From Paenibacillus dendritiformis (lineage in GTDB: Bacteria; Bacillota; Bacilli; Paenibacillales; Paenibacillaceae): 64,000 nt of DNA. The position numbers were made by a program, and so were the translations under genes. The stretch is from positions 2,666,501 through 2,730,500 of the forward strand of contig NZ_AP025344.1 in the NCBI RefSeq assembly GCF_021654795.1. Direction: 5' to 3'. Every line of letters starts with the position of its first letter. Positions within the stretch are counted from its first letter, which is position 1. Positions 1-8,859 of the stretch are shown piece after piece. Under the pieces are notes generated by a model. That model searched no databases and was not told the DNA's origin. It saw nothing but the letters and a program-made list of their open reading frames with translations.

Positions 1-1
1 G

Positions 2-313
2 TTTTCAACAGTTCATGATTTGGATAAGTGGTGTGAGGCTCTTTTTAAAGGGGAGCTACTTCAGCAGGAAACAATGGATAAGATGTTTATACCATATTAT
101 GTTACGACCTTTGATCCTCATCTAAGTTATGGGTATGGATGGTTCATAGGAGCTGACTTTCGATTAATTGGAGGAGGTACCCCGGGATTTCGGTCTGAAA
201 TCTGGTACTATCCTGCAAATGATTTACGAATTATTATGTTATGGAATTACGAAAAGGTCGATTCACATCAATTGCTCTATAAGATGAAACCAGTACTATT
301 AAATAATCCATAG
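2..313 (+). CDS. Serine hydrolase (class C beta-lactamase / penicillin-binding fold), C-terminal part only
   Basis: The frame is open from base 2 to a stop at 311-313, so only the last 103 residues are present and the catalytic Ser-x-x-Lys lies outside the window. The segment GYGWFIG followed about eight residues later by GGGTPGFRS resembles the end of the beta-lactamase/AmpC/EstB-like domain, where a His/Gly-Gly-x-Pro-Gly turn lines the active site. The protein ends ten residues after a predicted final helix, as is usual in this family. The substrate cannot be told from this fragment. The family assignment rests on the motif only. Confidence 0.65.
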   Translation, partial: FSTVHDLDKWCEALFKGELLQQETMDKMFIPYYVTTFDPHLSYGYGWFIGADFRLIGGGTPGFRSEIWYYPANDLRIIMLWNYEKVDSHQLLYKMKPVLLNNP

Positions 314-340
314 GGATAATTCGAAGAGGGCGGGGACATC

Positions 341-500
341 GTATAACACCGTATCTACGCTGCGAGCTTCGCCCTTGGTACGCAAGATGAGGCAGGCAGA
401 GAAGAAGGTTCAGCGAACAACCCTGCGAGGCTAAGTCAGTCGGACCCGTCGCTGGCGCTTCTTTAAGCCTCTCGGGATCGTAGATACAAGAATGTTATAC
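341..500. repeat. MITE-like element with imperfect terminal inverted repeats
   Basis: The 160-base stretch begins GTATAACACCGTATCTACG and ends CGTAGATAC-AAGAA-TGTTATAC. The two ends are inverted copies apart from a short internal difference. It has no credible reading frame. Right-end-like pieces (CGTAAT/ATACAAGAANGTT) recur at about 1450-1472 and 17230-17250. This suggests a small non-autonomous element family or a processed repeat, but no transposase partner was identified. Confidence 0.5.
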
Positions 501-525
501 GACCGAGTCAGAATATAAAAAAGAT

Positions 526-543
526 AAGGGCCGCAAGGCCCTT
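526..543. terminator. Short GC-rich hairpin
   Basis: AAGGGCC-GCAA-GGCCCTT is a perfect seven-base-pair stem with a four-base loop, flanked by A-rich sequence on the left and TTAATT on the right. It could end transcription from either side. The poly-T run is weak, so this is tentative. Bases 544-950 hold no gene I can support. Confidence 0.4.
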
Positions 544-968
544 AATTCATTTGAATATGTAATTCATTAAAAAGATATAAGGGATCTTAAAATCCTTGTA
601 AATATATTTTACTTTCCAAAACGGTTTGTAATGAAATTTGGACGTCTTCATAGAGAAGTAGGGTGTGTTGAAGGTTATCTGGAAGAGAATCTCGAATTAG
701 TTTTAGATACTTCTGACATTCAGAAGAAGTTGTTCAAGGTCTGATTTTGAATATAGCGTTTCTATATGATTGCGAATTAAAGGTTCAGCTAAGACTTCGA
801 AGGATTCAGGCAATGACTTACCTCCTCTCTTTAACTCTGTAAGGTTATTATATACCTCCTCGGAGTTAATTGTAAAGAGAATTATTAACCTTATAAGGTG
901 AAATGATAACTTTTTATTGAAAAGAATGATTTTGAAAGATAATATATTGAGCATGGGAGGGAAACTGC

Positions 969-1181
969 TTGATAAAGTGTAATATCAGAGTTTTAATGGC
1001 TGAGCACCGAATAGATGATATAACAGAGTTAATGACGAGATCTGGACTGAGTAGAAATTCGATTAACAAACTGTATAAAGAAATAAATATTGAGACGACA
1101 AAATTAGAAACATTATTTAAACTGTGCGATACATTTGGGTGCAAACTATCAGATTTAATTGAATACACGCCTGATAATTAA
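969..1181 (+). CDS. Small XRE-family (Cro/CI-type) DNA-binding regulator
   Basis: This 70-residue protein is essentially one helix-turn-helix domain of the YozG/HTH_26 kind. The recognition region reads MTRSGLSRNSINKLYKE, followed by a helix that ends LCDTFGCKLSDLIEY, which is typical of single-domain Cro/CI proteins. The start is TTG, chosen because GGGAGGG lies at the right distance upstream (about 955-962). No partner gene is adjacent. Such proteins usually repress nearby genes, but the target is unknown. Confidence 0.75.
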   Translation: MIKCNIRVLMAEHRIDDITELMTRSGLSRNSINKLYKEINIETTKLETLFKLCDTFGCKLSDLIEYTPDN

Positions 1182-1300
1182 AGACTACTAAACGATGAGG
1201 GAATATTCCCAGAAGGACCCCGCCGTACAATGATCTACGTTGTGGCACATTCGCCCCTTGTTTGTCAGATGTATAAACAAAGAAGAATATTCAGACAGCA

Positions 1301-1348
1301 TACGACCCGACCTAAGATAAGAGTTATCTAAGGCCGGGTCGCGTCGTA
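1301..1348. repeat. Palindromic repeat, copy 1 (GACCCrnCCTAAGATA family)
   Basis: TACGACCCGACCTAAGATAA, a three-base loop, then TTATCTAAGGCCGGGTC and GTCGTA form a long hairpin. Related palindromes occur near 15099, 18112 and 20909. The sequence AACGTTAGCTGAAAT follows here, and AACGCTAGCTGAAAT follows copy 2, so the repeat unit is longer than the stem. It lies between convergent or unrelated genes and could act as a bidirectional terminator or a REP-like element. A fragment like the right end of the 341-500 repeat follows at about 1450-1472. Confidence 0.65.
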
Positions 1349-1518
1349 TATGCGGTAACGTTAGCTGAAATTGATCATTAGAGCTGAAGAATTCTGAAAT
1401 CATATAAGCACTTACCTAGTTGCCGGTGCTCTTTTATTCCACACGGATTCGTAATTACAAGAATGTTATAGGAAAGTATTAATTACAAATAAAACCAACT
1501 AAAGAGGGAGTGAGTCCT

Positions 1519-1977
1519 GTGAGAGTGATCGAACTTAAGGAAATGAAGTTAGTTGGATTAAGAGTGGTATGTCCTGGTGACCAGTATGTCAATGAAATCC
1601 CAAAGGCTTCTTTTGTACTTAAAGAGAGGCTGAATGAGATTAATGACGTTGTAAACCCAGTAAGACTTATTGGTGCATTTATCGTCGGGGATTACTCGGA
1701 AGAGGAGGATGGTTACTGGGTATGTGTTGAGGTAAATAATATTAGTCTGGTTCCGGAGGGCATGGTTTCCGTTGTAATCCCTAAACAAAGATATGCAGTT
1801 ATAAGACACAAGGGACCTAATTATGAAATAAGAAGCACATATGAAAAACTACATAATTGGATTGAAGAAAATAAACTTGAAAGATTGCAAAGATCCTGGC
1901 ATTTGGAGATTTCAGATGAATGGGGACATAAGGAAAAAAAGATTATTGAAGTAGACTTGTACGACACAATTAAGTAA
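1519..1977 (+). CDS. GyrI-like / AraC effector-binding domain protein
   Basis: A stand-alone effector-binding domain of about 152 residues (GyrI/SbmC/Rob-C fold). It begins VRVIELKEMKLVGLRV, has the typical IPKQRYAVIRHKGP strand near residue 95, and ends with EISDEWGHKEKKIIEVDLYDTIK split over the last two strands. In this family the domain binds small molecules or proteins and sits in the cytoplasm. I chose the GTG at 1519 because GAGGGA (1504-1509) is spaced correctly for it. The upstream GTG at 1510 would touch the ribosome site. No DNA-binding domain is attached. Confidence 0.7.
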   Translation: MRVIELKEMKLVGLRVVCPGDQYVNEIPKASFVLKERLNEINDVVNPVRLIGAFIVGDYSEEEDGYWVCVEVNNISLVPEGMVSVVIPKQRYAVIRHKGPNYEIRSTYEKLHNWIEENKLERLQRSWHLEISDEWGHKEKKIIEVDLYDTIK

Positions 1978-2086
1978 ATTATGAGAGTTGTTCACAGAAT
2001 GCGTTAACAACCTACAAGGGGGTTAAGTGCAAAACCCATGATAGACATTGCAACTGAAATAAAATTATTTAAAGAGGAGATTCATT

Positions 2087-2161
2087 GTGTTCGTTATTCG
2101 GATGGCGCTACTGATGACGTGTACGCTTATTCCCAGATTGAATGCACATGTGAATGATTAA
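2087..2161 (+). other. Possible 24-codon ORF in the 1978-2316 intergenic stretch
   Basis: A GTG at 2087 preceded by AAAGAGGAGA opens a 24-codon frame ending at 2161. The peptide is mildly hydrophobic at its start and shows no family I recognise. It could be a leader peptide for the following transporter gene or chance. Nothing else in 1978-2316 is supported. Confidence 0.15.
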
Positions 2162-2316
2162 TCCATGTTGCGGGATGGTCTATTATCAGGATCGCTCCTG
2201 ATGTCTGTGTGCGAGCATTCCTACGGAATACGTAAGAGCATCTTTAGATTTACTCTTTGTGTCTGCATTAAGGGGACGAAGGTTATAAGCGCCCGTAAGA
2301 GAGAGTTGGTGCTACA

Positions 2317-5004
2317 ATGGGTATATTTTGGAAAATGGGAGCCAGAAATTTCATAGCTCAGATACGGCAAACGCTACTCACCGTATGCATAGGGTCTATC
2401 GGTGTCGTTCTGATTTTTTCTTGTTATTTTGTCATTTCTTCTATTACCCATAGCAAATCACAATGGGAAGAAAACCACTTTGGTGTAATTGGTACAGAGA
2501 TTTATTCGCGTGTCGGACTTGATTTGACCGAGGCTCAGATTAAAGATGTTCAAACGAAGCTTCAAACCAGAAATATTACCAGTCTTCCCTATGTGTCTCG
2601 GGTCGTTTCCGTGCACAGCGGGGATAATAATGAAGCCAGGGAAGATAGCATCGTCGCATTAGGGTTTAATTTTCAACATGCTCGAGAATTAGAACCGAAG
2701 CAACCGCTGTGGTCTACGGATCCCCTGTCAGCAGAAGAAGCGATTGTATCGGTTCCGCTAGCACGGCGGTTGGGACTTGGTGCCGGTGAAACAATGGTAA
2801 TCTCGTTTGCTGGGCAAGAAGTGCCTGTAACGATTCGTGATGTAGCAGAGGAAAGCGGATTAACAGGTTTTCGCGGAACAGTGCGGGCACAAGGGACCGT
2901 TATTCTCTCGGATAGGCTTGCGCATCAGATATTCGGCGTTCCAGAGGCAAGCGCACACAGTATCTTACTGGCGACGGACAAGATGTATTCATCATTACCA
3001 GGCAGTTCCTTCTTTACTGATCTCATTGAGAGACCAATCAAAAAAGAAGCGCTATCTCATATGTCGATGGTGGAGAGTATTTTCACGCCTCCATTTTTGT
3101 TTTTTGTCGCTGTGTCTTTGTTCGCGGGAATTCTGCTGTTGGCGCAGTTGTTTAATATTCTGAAAGAAAGGCGCAAATATTATCTTGGCGTGCTCCGATC
3201 GCTTGGACTCAGTAACCGTAACTGCTTTGTCATCTACTTAAGTGAGTGTACGTTACTGTGTGCGGTCATTACCACATCGGGAGTTGTTCTCGGGAATGTA
3301 CTCGGTTTCGGATTGCTGTCTGTGAATGTATTTTATATCGAACAATTACTGGAACGGTATTCCGCTTACGCCTATCCAATCCAACCCTACGTGGATGTGA
3401 CGGCAACATGCTGGATTGCGTTGACCATGTTTATCGTTTTCTTACTCCTCGCTTGTTTTGTCGGGCGTTTCATTAAGCGCACATCCATTCTGCACCTAAT
3501 GGGCAAGGAGGATAATCGTGTGAATCCGGCACAGAGGCGTCTGCTCAAAATCTTAGCTTGTCTCCTTGTCATAGTGGCATTCATTTATTTCAATTATTTC
3601 GCCACAGAGGGGCTTTCAGATGGCGATAGGCTTAGTGCAAAAGTATTCGGTTCGATTATAAGTTGGCTTGTTGGAATTATAACAACTGCCTATTTGATGT
3701 TTCTCATTGTACCTTGGATGAAACGGGCATCCTCTGTTTTGCCGCATCGATGGTTGGATCGTTTGGCTGTTACGTTAGGCACACAGTACCCGCATATGCG
3801 GTTTAGTCGTTCCTTTGGCATCGTTTTGTTGTTTACGGTATTATCCTGCTGTTTGATTGTGATGATAAGTTTCGCTTCCAATGTTGAAGATTATGCCGCT
3901 GCAAACAAGAGAGATTCTTTTTTGGCTACCGACGCCTATATGTCTTATGTCGATGAGCGGGAAAAAGATAAGCTGACAGTCAATATGAATGAAGTGCAAG
4001 AAATCGTTCAAGGTGCTGCTTACATGGATACGTACAGAATATTCGTCTCATCTCCCGACAATGCACTTGATCTTACCGAAGTAACACCTTCTACGAATGG
4101 TAACAAATGGGCATATTCGCAAGTTGTGTGGGGAAAGTGGCTAGGGGAAGGTTACCAATTGCCGCTCACTTCCCGTGCGCCGCAATTTCAGAGCGATGCA
4201 GAAGTATTTCAGGCCTTGAGCGATCAAGCGTCTGTCGTTCTCGTGGATGATACATTGGAAGGCACGTACCAAGTAGGCGACCAGATTCCGCTTCGTTTAC
4301 TGAAAGGTGGGGGTAAAGAAAAGAACCTGATTGGTGAGGAAGTGGTCACGGTAGCGGGAACGTTCGCCATTGGTGATGATAACCGCTTCCAAAAGGGCAG
4401 CGTATTTATCGTGGCTGACGAACTCTACAATAAATATAGCACAAACGGCGCTTATAAGTGGCCTGGAGAGCCCAAAGGCTATGCGCTGTTACAGTTGACT
4501 GATACCGATGTGACGGCGCTAGATTCCATAAAAACACTGAAATATCATTTTATAAAAACAGCTGGTGTTACGGTGAGTACACCAGGTGAGGACCAGGCAA
4601 TCATTACGATGATTGTTAAAGCTGAATTCATGCTGTTCTCTTACATTATGTCATTCATGATGCTTATGGCCTTGCTCGGCATGTATGTGATTCAGATTCG
4701 ATCTGTACAGGAACGGGTTCCCCATATGGTTATGTTATGGCAGATGGGGGTAAGTCGAAAATCGTTGAAACAGGTTTTTATCATAGAGGGTTGCCTGATT
4801 GGGATCGTTGGGCTGATTAGCGGTATTGTGGTCGGAAGGCTCGGTTCGGAGATGCTGATGCGTTTGGCGTGGATGGGTATTGAGTTTTCGTTCCCTTATC
4901 TGAAAGTGACAGGTCTCATCATCGGATTGCTGATATTCATCTGGTTGTTCAACCGATTCAGCACAGCCGGATTAAGACGTATACAGATTAGTCGGACAGA
5001 GTAA
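2317..5004 (+). CDS. Large FtsX/MacB-type ABC transporter permease
   Basis: An 895-residue membrane protein with two FtsX-type modules. There is an N-terminal membrane helix (about residues 15-40), a large extracytoplasmic domain, and a first three-helix FtsX block around residues 250-390. A second large external domain and a final FtsX block near residues 765-885 follow. The tail MLWQMGVSRKSLKQVFIIEG is the usual cytoplasmic coupling segment. It would work with the ATPase at 5449-6150, three genes on in the same operon. Families of this build export or expel peptides, lipids or lipoproteins. The start could also be the ATG at 2335. The substrate is unknown. Confidence 0.8.
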   Translation: MGIFWKMGARNFIAQIRQTLLTVCIGSIGVVLIFSCYFVISSITHSKSQWEENHFGVIGTEIYSRVGLDLTEAQIKDVQTKLQTRNITSLPYVSRVVSVHSGDNNEAREDSIVALGFNFQHARELEPKQPLWSTDPLSAEEAIVSVPLARRLGLGAGETMVISFAGQEVPVTIRDVAEESGLTGFRGTVRAQGTVILSDRLAHQIFGVPEASAHSILLATDKMYSSLPGSSFFTDLIERPIKKEALSHMSMVESIFTPPFLFFVAVSLFAGILLLAQLFNILKERRKYYLGVLRSLGLSNRNCFVIYLSECTLLCAVITTSGVVLGNVLGFGLLSVNVFYIEQLLERYSAYAYPIQPYVDVTATCWIALTMFIVFLLLACFVGRFIKRTSILHLMGKEDNRVNPAQRRLLKILACLLVIVAFIYFNYFATEGLSDGDRLSAKVFGSIISWLVGIITTAYLMFLIVPWMKRASSVLPHRWLDRLAVTLGTQYPHMRFSRSFGIVLLFTVLSCCLIVMISFASNVEDYAAANKRDSFLATDAYMSYVDEREKDKLTVNMNEVQEIVQGAAYMDTYRIFVSSPDNALDLTEVTPSTNGNKWAYSQVVWGKWLGEGYQLPLTSRAPQFQSDAEVFQALSDQASVVLVDDTLEGTYQVGDQIPLRLLKGGGKEKNLIGEEVVTVAGTFAIGDDNRFQKGSVFIVADELYNKYSTNGAYKWPGEPKGYALLQLTDTDVTALDSIKTLKYHFIKTAGVTVSTPGEDQAIITMIVKAEFMLFSYIMSFMMLMALLGMYVIQIRSVQERVPHMVMLWQMGVSRKSLKQVFIIEGCLIGIVGLISGIVVGRLGSEMLMRLAWMGIEFSFPYLKVTGLIIGLLIFIWLFNRFSTAGLRRIQISRTE

Positions 5005-5023
5005 CATGGGAGGAGGATGACTG

Positions 5024-5452
5024 ATGGAACATATAGGTTATAGGAAATTCTTGGAAAAGGAGTGCGGCAACGTGTTGTACCCGAGATTGGGGAGTTGCTG
5101 CCTAACTGCTGCGCATGCGGAAGTGTTTCATATGGAAACGGAGAATTGGAAAAAACACTTTGCTGACGTTCCATGGGCGATGGCACTGGACAGAAACGGA
5201 GTCATATTTGATGGTGACGTGAACGAAGCCCAAGCAATCCAGCAGCACTGTGACTTTTCCTTTGACGTACTGTCCGCTTCCGCTGAGGAATTCCATAACG
5301 TGTACCGTCCGGAATTTACCCCCTATGCCTATGTGCTTAACGCTGACCGTACAATTGCCTACATGGGGCATGTGGGAGAGGTAACGACGACGAAGGGAAC
5401 GATTGCCCAATTAGGTCTTATGCCCGTGGTAGAGGAGGTTTCTCGCTCATGA
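5024..5452 (+). CDS. Thioredoxin-fold (MauD/TlpA-like) protein with degenerate active site
   Basis: A 142-residue protein with a strong AGGAGG site before ATG 5024. The C-terminal half (FDVLSAS... through TPYAYVLNADRTIAYMGHV) matches the layout of MauD/TlpA proteins, where a cis-Pro before the tyrosine faces the CxxC. The place where CxxC should lie reads LGSCCLTA, so the redox pair is altered. No signal peptide or membrane anchor is visible. It sits between an FtsX permease and its ATPase and before a MauE-like relic. Similar thiol-handling genes accompany some bacteriocin exporters, but that role is only inferred here. Confidence 0.45.
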   Translation: MEHIGYRKFLEKECGNVLYPRLGSCCLTAAHAEVFHMETENWKKHFADVPWAMALDRNGVIFDGDVNEAQAIQQHCDFSFDVLSASAEEFHNVYRPEFTPYAYVLNADRTIAYMGHVGEVTTTKGTIAQLGLMPVVEEVSRS

Positions 5453-6150
5453 TTGTAGCCAAAGATGTTCGTAAGAACTACGGCATAGCAACTCCACAAA
5501 CAGTGGCATTATCAGGGGTGGATTTGCACATTCATAGGGGCGAGATGGTGAGCATTATGGGGCCATCTGGTTGTGGCAAATCCACGTTGCTTTATACGCT
5601 GTCAGGTATTGAGCCTGCTGACAGTGGCGAAATTTGGTTCGATAAGCAAGCTATACACCAAATGAGCGAAAAAGATGTCTCCGCACTCAGATTGACGTCG
5701 ATGGGTTTTGTCTATCAGCAATACAATCTGATTCCTGTGTTGAATGTCATTGATAACGTAGCATTGCCGCTTATCAGTCAGGGCGCTCAGAGGTCAGTTG
5801 CCCACAAAGCTGCAAAGGCGGCACTTGAAGATGTCATGCTAACGGATAAGTTGAAAGCTATGCCGCATGAACTGTCCGGAGGACAAGCCCAGCGGGTTGC
5901 AATTGCCCGCGCTATTGTCCATAATCCTCGCGTCATCTGGGCTGATGAGCCTACCGGAGCTCTGGATACTGTGACATCGGAAGCGATCGTAACTTTGTTG
6001 GGCAAGATAAATGCAGACAAGCAAGTGACCATCGTTATCGTCACGCATGACCCGTTAGTTGCATCAGCAACAGATCGTGTAATCCGTATGAAAGACGGAA
6101 AACTAATGGATTCTGTTGAGCACGACAGGGCAGAAGGGGCAGGCGAGTGA
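5449..6150 (+). CDS. ABC transporter ATP-binding protein (LolD/MacB type)
   Basis: A 233-residue ATPase with Walker A GPSGCGKST (about residue 39), Q-loop VYQQYNL, signature [14 protein letters not shown], Walker [13 protein letters not shown] and switch His in VTHDP. The EPTGALD form is typical of ATPases that pair with FtsX permeases. The start overlaps the previous stop by four bases (ATGA) with AGAGGAGG upstream, so translation is probably coupled. Its partner is the permease at 2317-5004. Confidence 0.9.
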   Translation: MIVAKDVRKNYGIATPQTVALSGVDLHIHRGEMVSIMGPSGCGKSTLLYTLSGIEPADSGEIWFDKQAIHQMSEKDVSALRLTSMGFVYQQYNLIPVLNVIDNVALPLISQGAQRSVAHKAAKAALEDVMLTDKLKAMPHELSGGQAQRVAIARAIVHNPRVIWADEPTGALDTVTSEAIVTLLGKINADKQVTIVIVTHDPLVASATDRVIRMKDGKLMDSVEHDRAEGAGE

Positions 6151-6156
6151 TAAGCC

Positions 6157-6425
6157 ATGATCGCGTTTAGTTATGCGCTTGATGTCTTGTTTTCAGCGAT
6201 TTTCTTGCTGGTGGGGTAGTGTACAATCCGTTAGTTGTAAATGCTGGAGCGTATTCTGTTCTGATCTTCGAAGCGCTCCTTGTGCTTTGCTTTGCGACAG
6301 GCCTGTTGATGGAATGGGGAATTGCTTTGGCGATTTTGTTGTTGTTGCTTGGCTTTTTCACCATCCTGTATTGGAGAAAACGCAAGTTAAAAGGCGCAAA
6401 AGGATGCCACTGTTTCGGACATCAT
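6157..6425 (+). pseudogene. MauE/DoxX-like redox membrane protein, frameshifted
   Basis: ATG 6157 opens a hydrophobic helix (ALDVLFSAIFLLVG) that stops at TAG 6217-6219. The rest of the protein continues in another frame from 6219, with two or three more hydrophobic helices and the segment GCHCFGHHS. CxCFG is a hallmark of MauE-type proteins, which pass electrons or support MauD-like thioredoxins. That fits its place right after the MauD-like gene and ATPase. After about 6425 the usual last helix is missing. The gene is probably dead by one frameshift and 3-prime loss. Confidence 0.5.
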
Positions 6426-6540
6426 AGTTGGCTGAATCGGCCGACACACCCCCACCGCCAAACCGCGTCACGGCCAGTCAATTTCGTGGACGTAAGGCGG
6501 TGGGGCGTCGTATCGTTTTCCGTGAAATATCCCTCGGCTG

Positions 6541-7284
6541 TTATTCCCACCTGAAAAATCGAATCGCAACGCTAGTGCAGATTATCACAAGTAGAATCAT
6601 CACGAGAACCGGAAGTAGAACACTATGGATAGGCAAGCCAAGCGAAGCAGCTTTCATCAGCTTAATGCCCTGTGTCAGCGGCAGGATATCGGCTGCTTGT
6701 TGAAGTGCCTCGGGCATAATCTCATAAGGTAAGGTAGCACCTGAAAAGATGAGCATTGGAAAATATAACAAACTGGCTAAGATACCTGCTATTTTACTGT
6801 TTGGCGCTACTCCACCTACCAGCAGTCCTATGCTGAACATCGACAGCATCACTAATAGGTATGCACCGATAAAGTGGGACCACGCCCCTTTCAATTGGTA
6901 CCCAAAGAAAATCGTCGCCGTAGCATAAACAAGGATGAGCGAAATGATGGAATAAAGCGCGTAGATTACAACCTGTACCGCTAAAATAAGGGAAGGGCTG
7001 GTAGGCGTTACCTTGAACCGCTTCAAGATTTTCTTATGGCGGTAATCGGAGATGACTAAAGGAAGTCCCATGACTCCGCCAGCACAGATGGCAATCGACG
7101 CTACTGCTCCAAAGGATTGCTCCAGAAAGGTATAGTTCGCACTATCGAAGGCGGACCTATTTTCAAAAACAGCCCCAAGAATGATCACGACTGCAACAGG
7201 CAGGCAAATGGCAAAAATGAACATGTCTATCCCGCGCAGGGATAACTTGAGCTCCGTTTTGAGCAGAGTGCTAAATGCTTTCAT
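6541..7284 (-). CDS. ABC-2 type transporter permease
   Basis: A 247-residue membrane protein with about six hydrophobic segments. It has the typical ABC-2 arrangement: an N-terminal helix near MFIFAICLPVAVVIIL, a cytoplasmic stretch with RHKKILKRFKVTP, and the motif FPMLIFSGATLPYEIMP before the last helices. The start chosen (MKAFSTLLKTEL) overlaps the end of the upstream ATPase gene by 14 bases, so the two are translationally coupled. The pair probably exports a drug or peptide under control of the MerR gene at 8066-8827. Confidence 0.85.
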   Translation of the reverse strand: MKAFSTLLKTELKLSLRGIDMFIFAICLPVAVVIILGAVFENRSAFDSANYTFLEQSFGAVASIAICAGGVMGLPLVISDYRHKKILKRFKVTPTSPSLILAVQVVIYALYSIISLILVYATATIFFGYQLKGAWSHFIGAYLLVMLSMFSIGLLVGGVAPNSKIAGILASLLYFPMLIFSGATLPYEIMPEALQQAADILPLTQGIKLMKAASLGLPIHSVLLPVLVMILLVIICTSVAIRFFRWE

Positions 7285-8005
7285 TCTCTTCTTCCTCCCC
7301 GTCCGTATGCCAGAGATAGGCATCCTCCAATTTTTCATAAGGACTGGCTGCAATGGCTTCCTGCACAGTTCCATAAAAGATGCTTTTCCCGTTTTTTAAA
7401 ATCATGATTTTGTCACACAGAGCTTCTACCTCGTCCATAAAATGAGAGGCCAGCAGGATGGTCAGTCCTTTCGCCTTTAGATCAGAAAGAGCTCTCCAAA
7501 TTTCACGCCTCGCTTTTGTATCCAGTCCGGTGGTCAGTTCGTCCAAAAACACAACCTCGGGATTTGGAATTAACGCAAGGATAATGAACAAGCGCTGCTT
7601 TTGCCCTCCCGAAAGTTCGCTTACCTGGCTTTTTAATTTTTCGGAAAGTCCAAACTGCTGTATTAAATCCGTATAATCTAAAGAAGTCTTGTAAAGGGAC
7701 TGCGTAACCTCACAAAGCTCGGCTACCGTTATTTTGTCTTGATAATGAGCCTCTTGAAATTGAACGCCGACTCTCTCAAACAGCTTTTTGCGGTCTTTTT
7801 GCGGATCCATCCCCAAAATAGAGATCGTCCCGCTGTCATGTTTTTTTGTGCCCAGCATGCACTCAATGGTGGTGCTTTTTCCCGCACCGTTCGCTCCGAG
7901 CAAACCGAATACTTCCCCTTGGCCAACGGAAAAAGCGACATTTTCTACTGCATTGAGAGCGGCATAAGACTTGCTCAATTGATTTACCTGGACTGTTGTT
8001 TTCAC
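7271..8005 (-). CDS. ABC transporter ATP-binding protein (CcmA/multidrug type)
   Basis: A 244-residue ATPase with Walker A GANGAGKST, Q-loop VQFQEAHY, signature LSGGQKQRLFIILAL, Walker B VVFLDELTTGLD and switch ASHFMDE. The Walker B is followed by LTTG where EPTxG is usual, as in several ABC-2 drug exporters. It is the partner of the 6541-7284 permease. The gene starts 38 bases downstream of a perfect nine-base inverted repeat that also occurs before the MerR gene. Confidence 0.9.
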   Translation of the reverse strand: MKTTVQVNQLSKSYAALNAVENVAFSVGQGEVFGLLGANGAGKSTTIECMLGTKKHDSGTISILGMDPQKDRKKLFERVGVQFQEAHYQDKITVAELCEVTQSLYKTSLDYTDLIQQFGLSEKLKSQVSELSGGQKQRLFIILALIPNPEVVFLDELTTGLDTKARREIWRALSDLKAKGLTILLASHFMDEVEALCDKIMILKNGKSIFYGTVQEAIAASPYEKLEDAYLWHTDGEEEENESI

Positions 8006-8042
8006 GCTGCGAAACCCCTCCTTTTTTCGTATGAAAAAAGAA

Positions 8043-8068
8043 TAACACCAGCCTTAAGTCTGGTGTTA
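8043..8068 (-). promoter_or_regulatory. Probable MerR-type operator of the ABC-2 operon
   Basis: TAACACCAG-N8-CTGGTGTTA is a perfect inverted repeat lying between the end of the MerR gene and the start of the ATPase gene. The inner sequence AAGTCTGGTGTTA occurs again upstream of the MerR gene (8860-8885). This placement suggests the regulator binds here to activate the transporter. Confidence 0.6.
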
Positions 8069-8827
8069 AAGTGTAGGGTTTTTGTTGAATCGCTTTTTCA
8101 TTTTTTTCAGACGGGCAAGCATATCGTATGCGTTCGTTTCAGCATAATGCAGGGAAGTAAGCAGCTTGTCGCACACGGAAATGATGTCCTCATCTTCTTT
8201 AGGGGTATCAATGATTTTACGTATATCTGCTTGGGGATTGCTGGATAGAGCGCAGAGCATCCGCAAAATCGAGGCAAGAGAATAATTCGCGCATCGCAGA
8301 GAGCGAATGATTTTCAGCCGCTGAAGGTCTTTATTGGTATACACCCGATAGCCATTTTGCTTTCGTTTCACAGTCAGTAACCCATTAGATTCCCAGTTTC
8401 TTAGCGTATCCATTGAAATTTGCAGGTGGTTGGCTGCTTCCTGTCTGGTGAGAACAACGCGGTCCATTTCTTGTTCATTGCCCGATAGTAACTGCTCTGC
8501 AATAGCGATAGCTTCTTCGGCATTTCTTTGTTCTTTTTTGATTTGCTGCAAATAGCTGTTTGCAAATTGGATGGCCATATCAAAATTTCCGGCAGCCGAT
8601 GTCTTAATAATCTCAATTGCCTTTTTGCGCAGTCCGTTTTGCAGAACTTCTACCTGTAAAGCGGTTCTTGCCAGCTTGATTTGCTCCATATGAAAATCCG
8701 TGAAAATGCGGTAGCCGTTAGGTTTGCGCTCTGGTTTTGGGATTAGCGCAAGTTCTTCATATAGACGCACCGTATTGGGGTGGATGCCGTTGCAACGCGC
8801 TATTTCTGCTGTTGTATAGGTAATCAT
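8066..8827 (-). CDS. MerR-family regulator with two DNA-binding domains
   Basis: A 253-residue protein with a first MerR helix-turn-helix and wing at residues 1-70 (YTTAEIARCNGIHPNTVRLY, RKPNGYRIF). A helical linker follows, then a second MerR domain from about residue 125 (LTRQEAANHLQISMDTLRNW, KQNGYRVYTNKDL). Double-headed MerR proteins next to ABC-2 exporters usually sense the exported drug or peptide. ATG 8827 is chosen over an upstream frame because GGAGGGGGC precedes it. The inverted repeat at 8860-8885 overlaps its own promoter region, which suggests autoregulation. Confidence 0.85.
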   Translation of the reverse strand: MITYTTAEIARCNGIHPNTVRLYEELALIPKPERKPNGYRIFTDFHMEQIKLARTALQVEVLQNGLRKKAIEIIKTSAAGNFDMAIQFANSYLQQIKKEQRNAEEAIAIAEQLLSGNEQEMDRVVLTRQEAANHLQISMDTLRNWESNGLLTVKRKQNGYRVYTNKDLQRLKIIRSLRCANYSLASILRMLCALSSNPQADIRKIIDTPKEDEDIISVCDKLLTSLHYAETNAYDMLARLKKMKKRFNKNPTL

Positions 8828-8859
8828 TTCATCAGCCCCCTCCGATTGTGTAACAATTA

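Noticed and set aside
703..954. Minus-strand 83-codon frame
   Set aside because: No ribosome site or recognised family. The start half is A/T-driven hydrophobic sequence. Part looks protein-like (LPESFEVLAEPLIRNHIETL) but support is too thin.
1188..1403. Minus-strand 71-codon frame
   Set aside because: It runs through the palindromic repeat and is an artefact of the hairpin's base composition.
2087..2356. Bacteriocin precursor for the FtsX/MauD-like operon
   Set aside because: The small frames here have no leader-peptide motif, no double glycine and no Cys pattern.
5102..6158. Long minus-strand frames opposite the MauD-like and ATPase genes
   Set aside because: They are shadows of well-supported plus-strand genes with coupled starts and strong ribosome sites.
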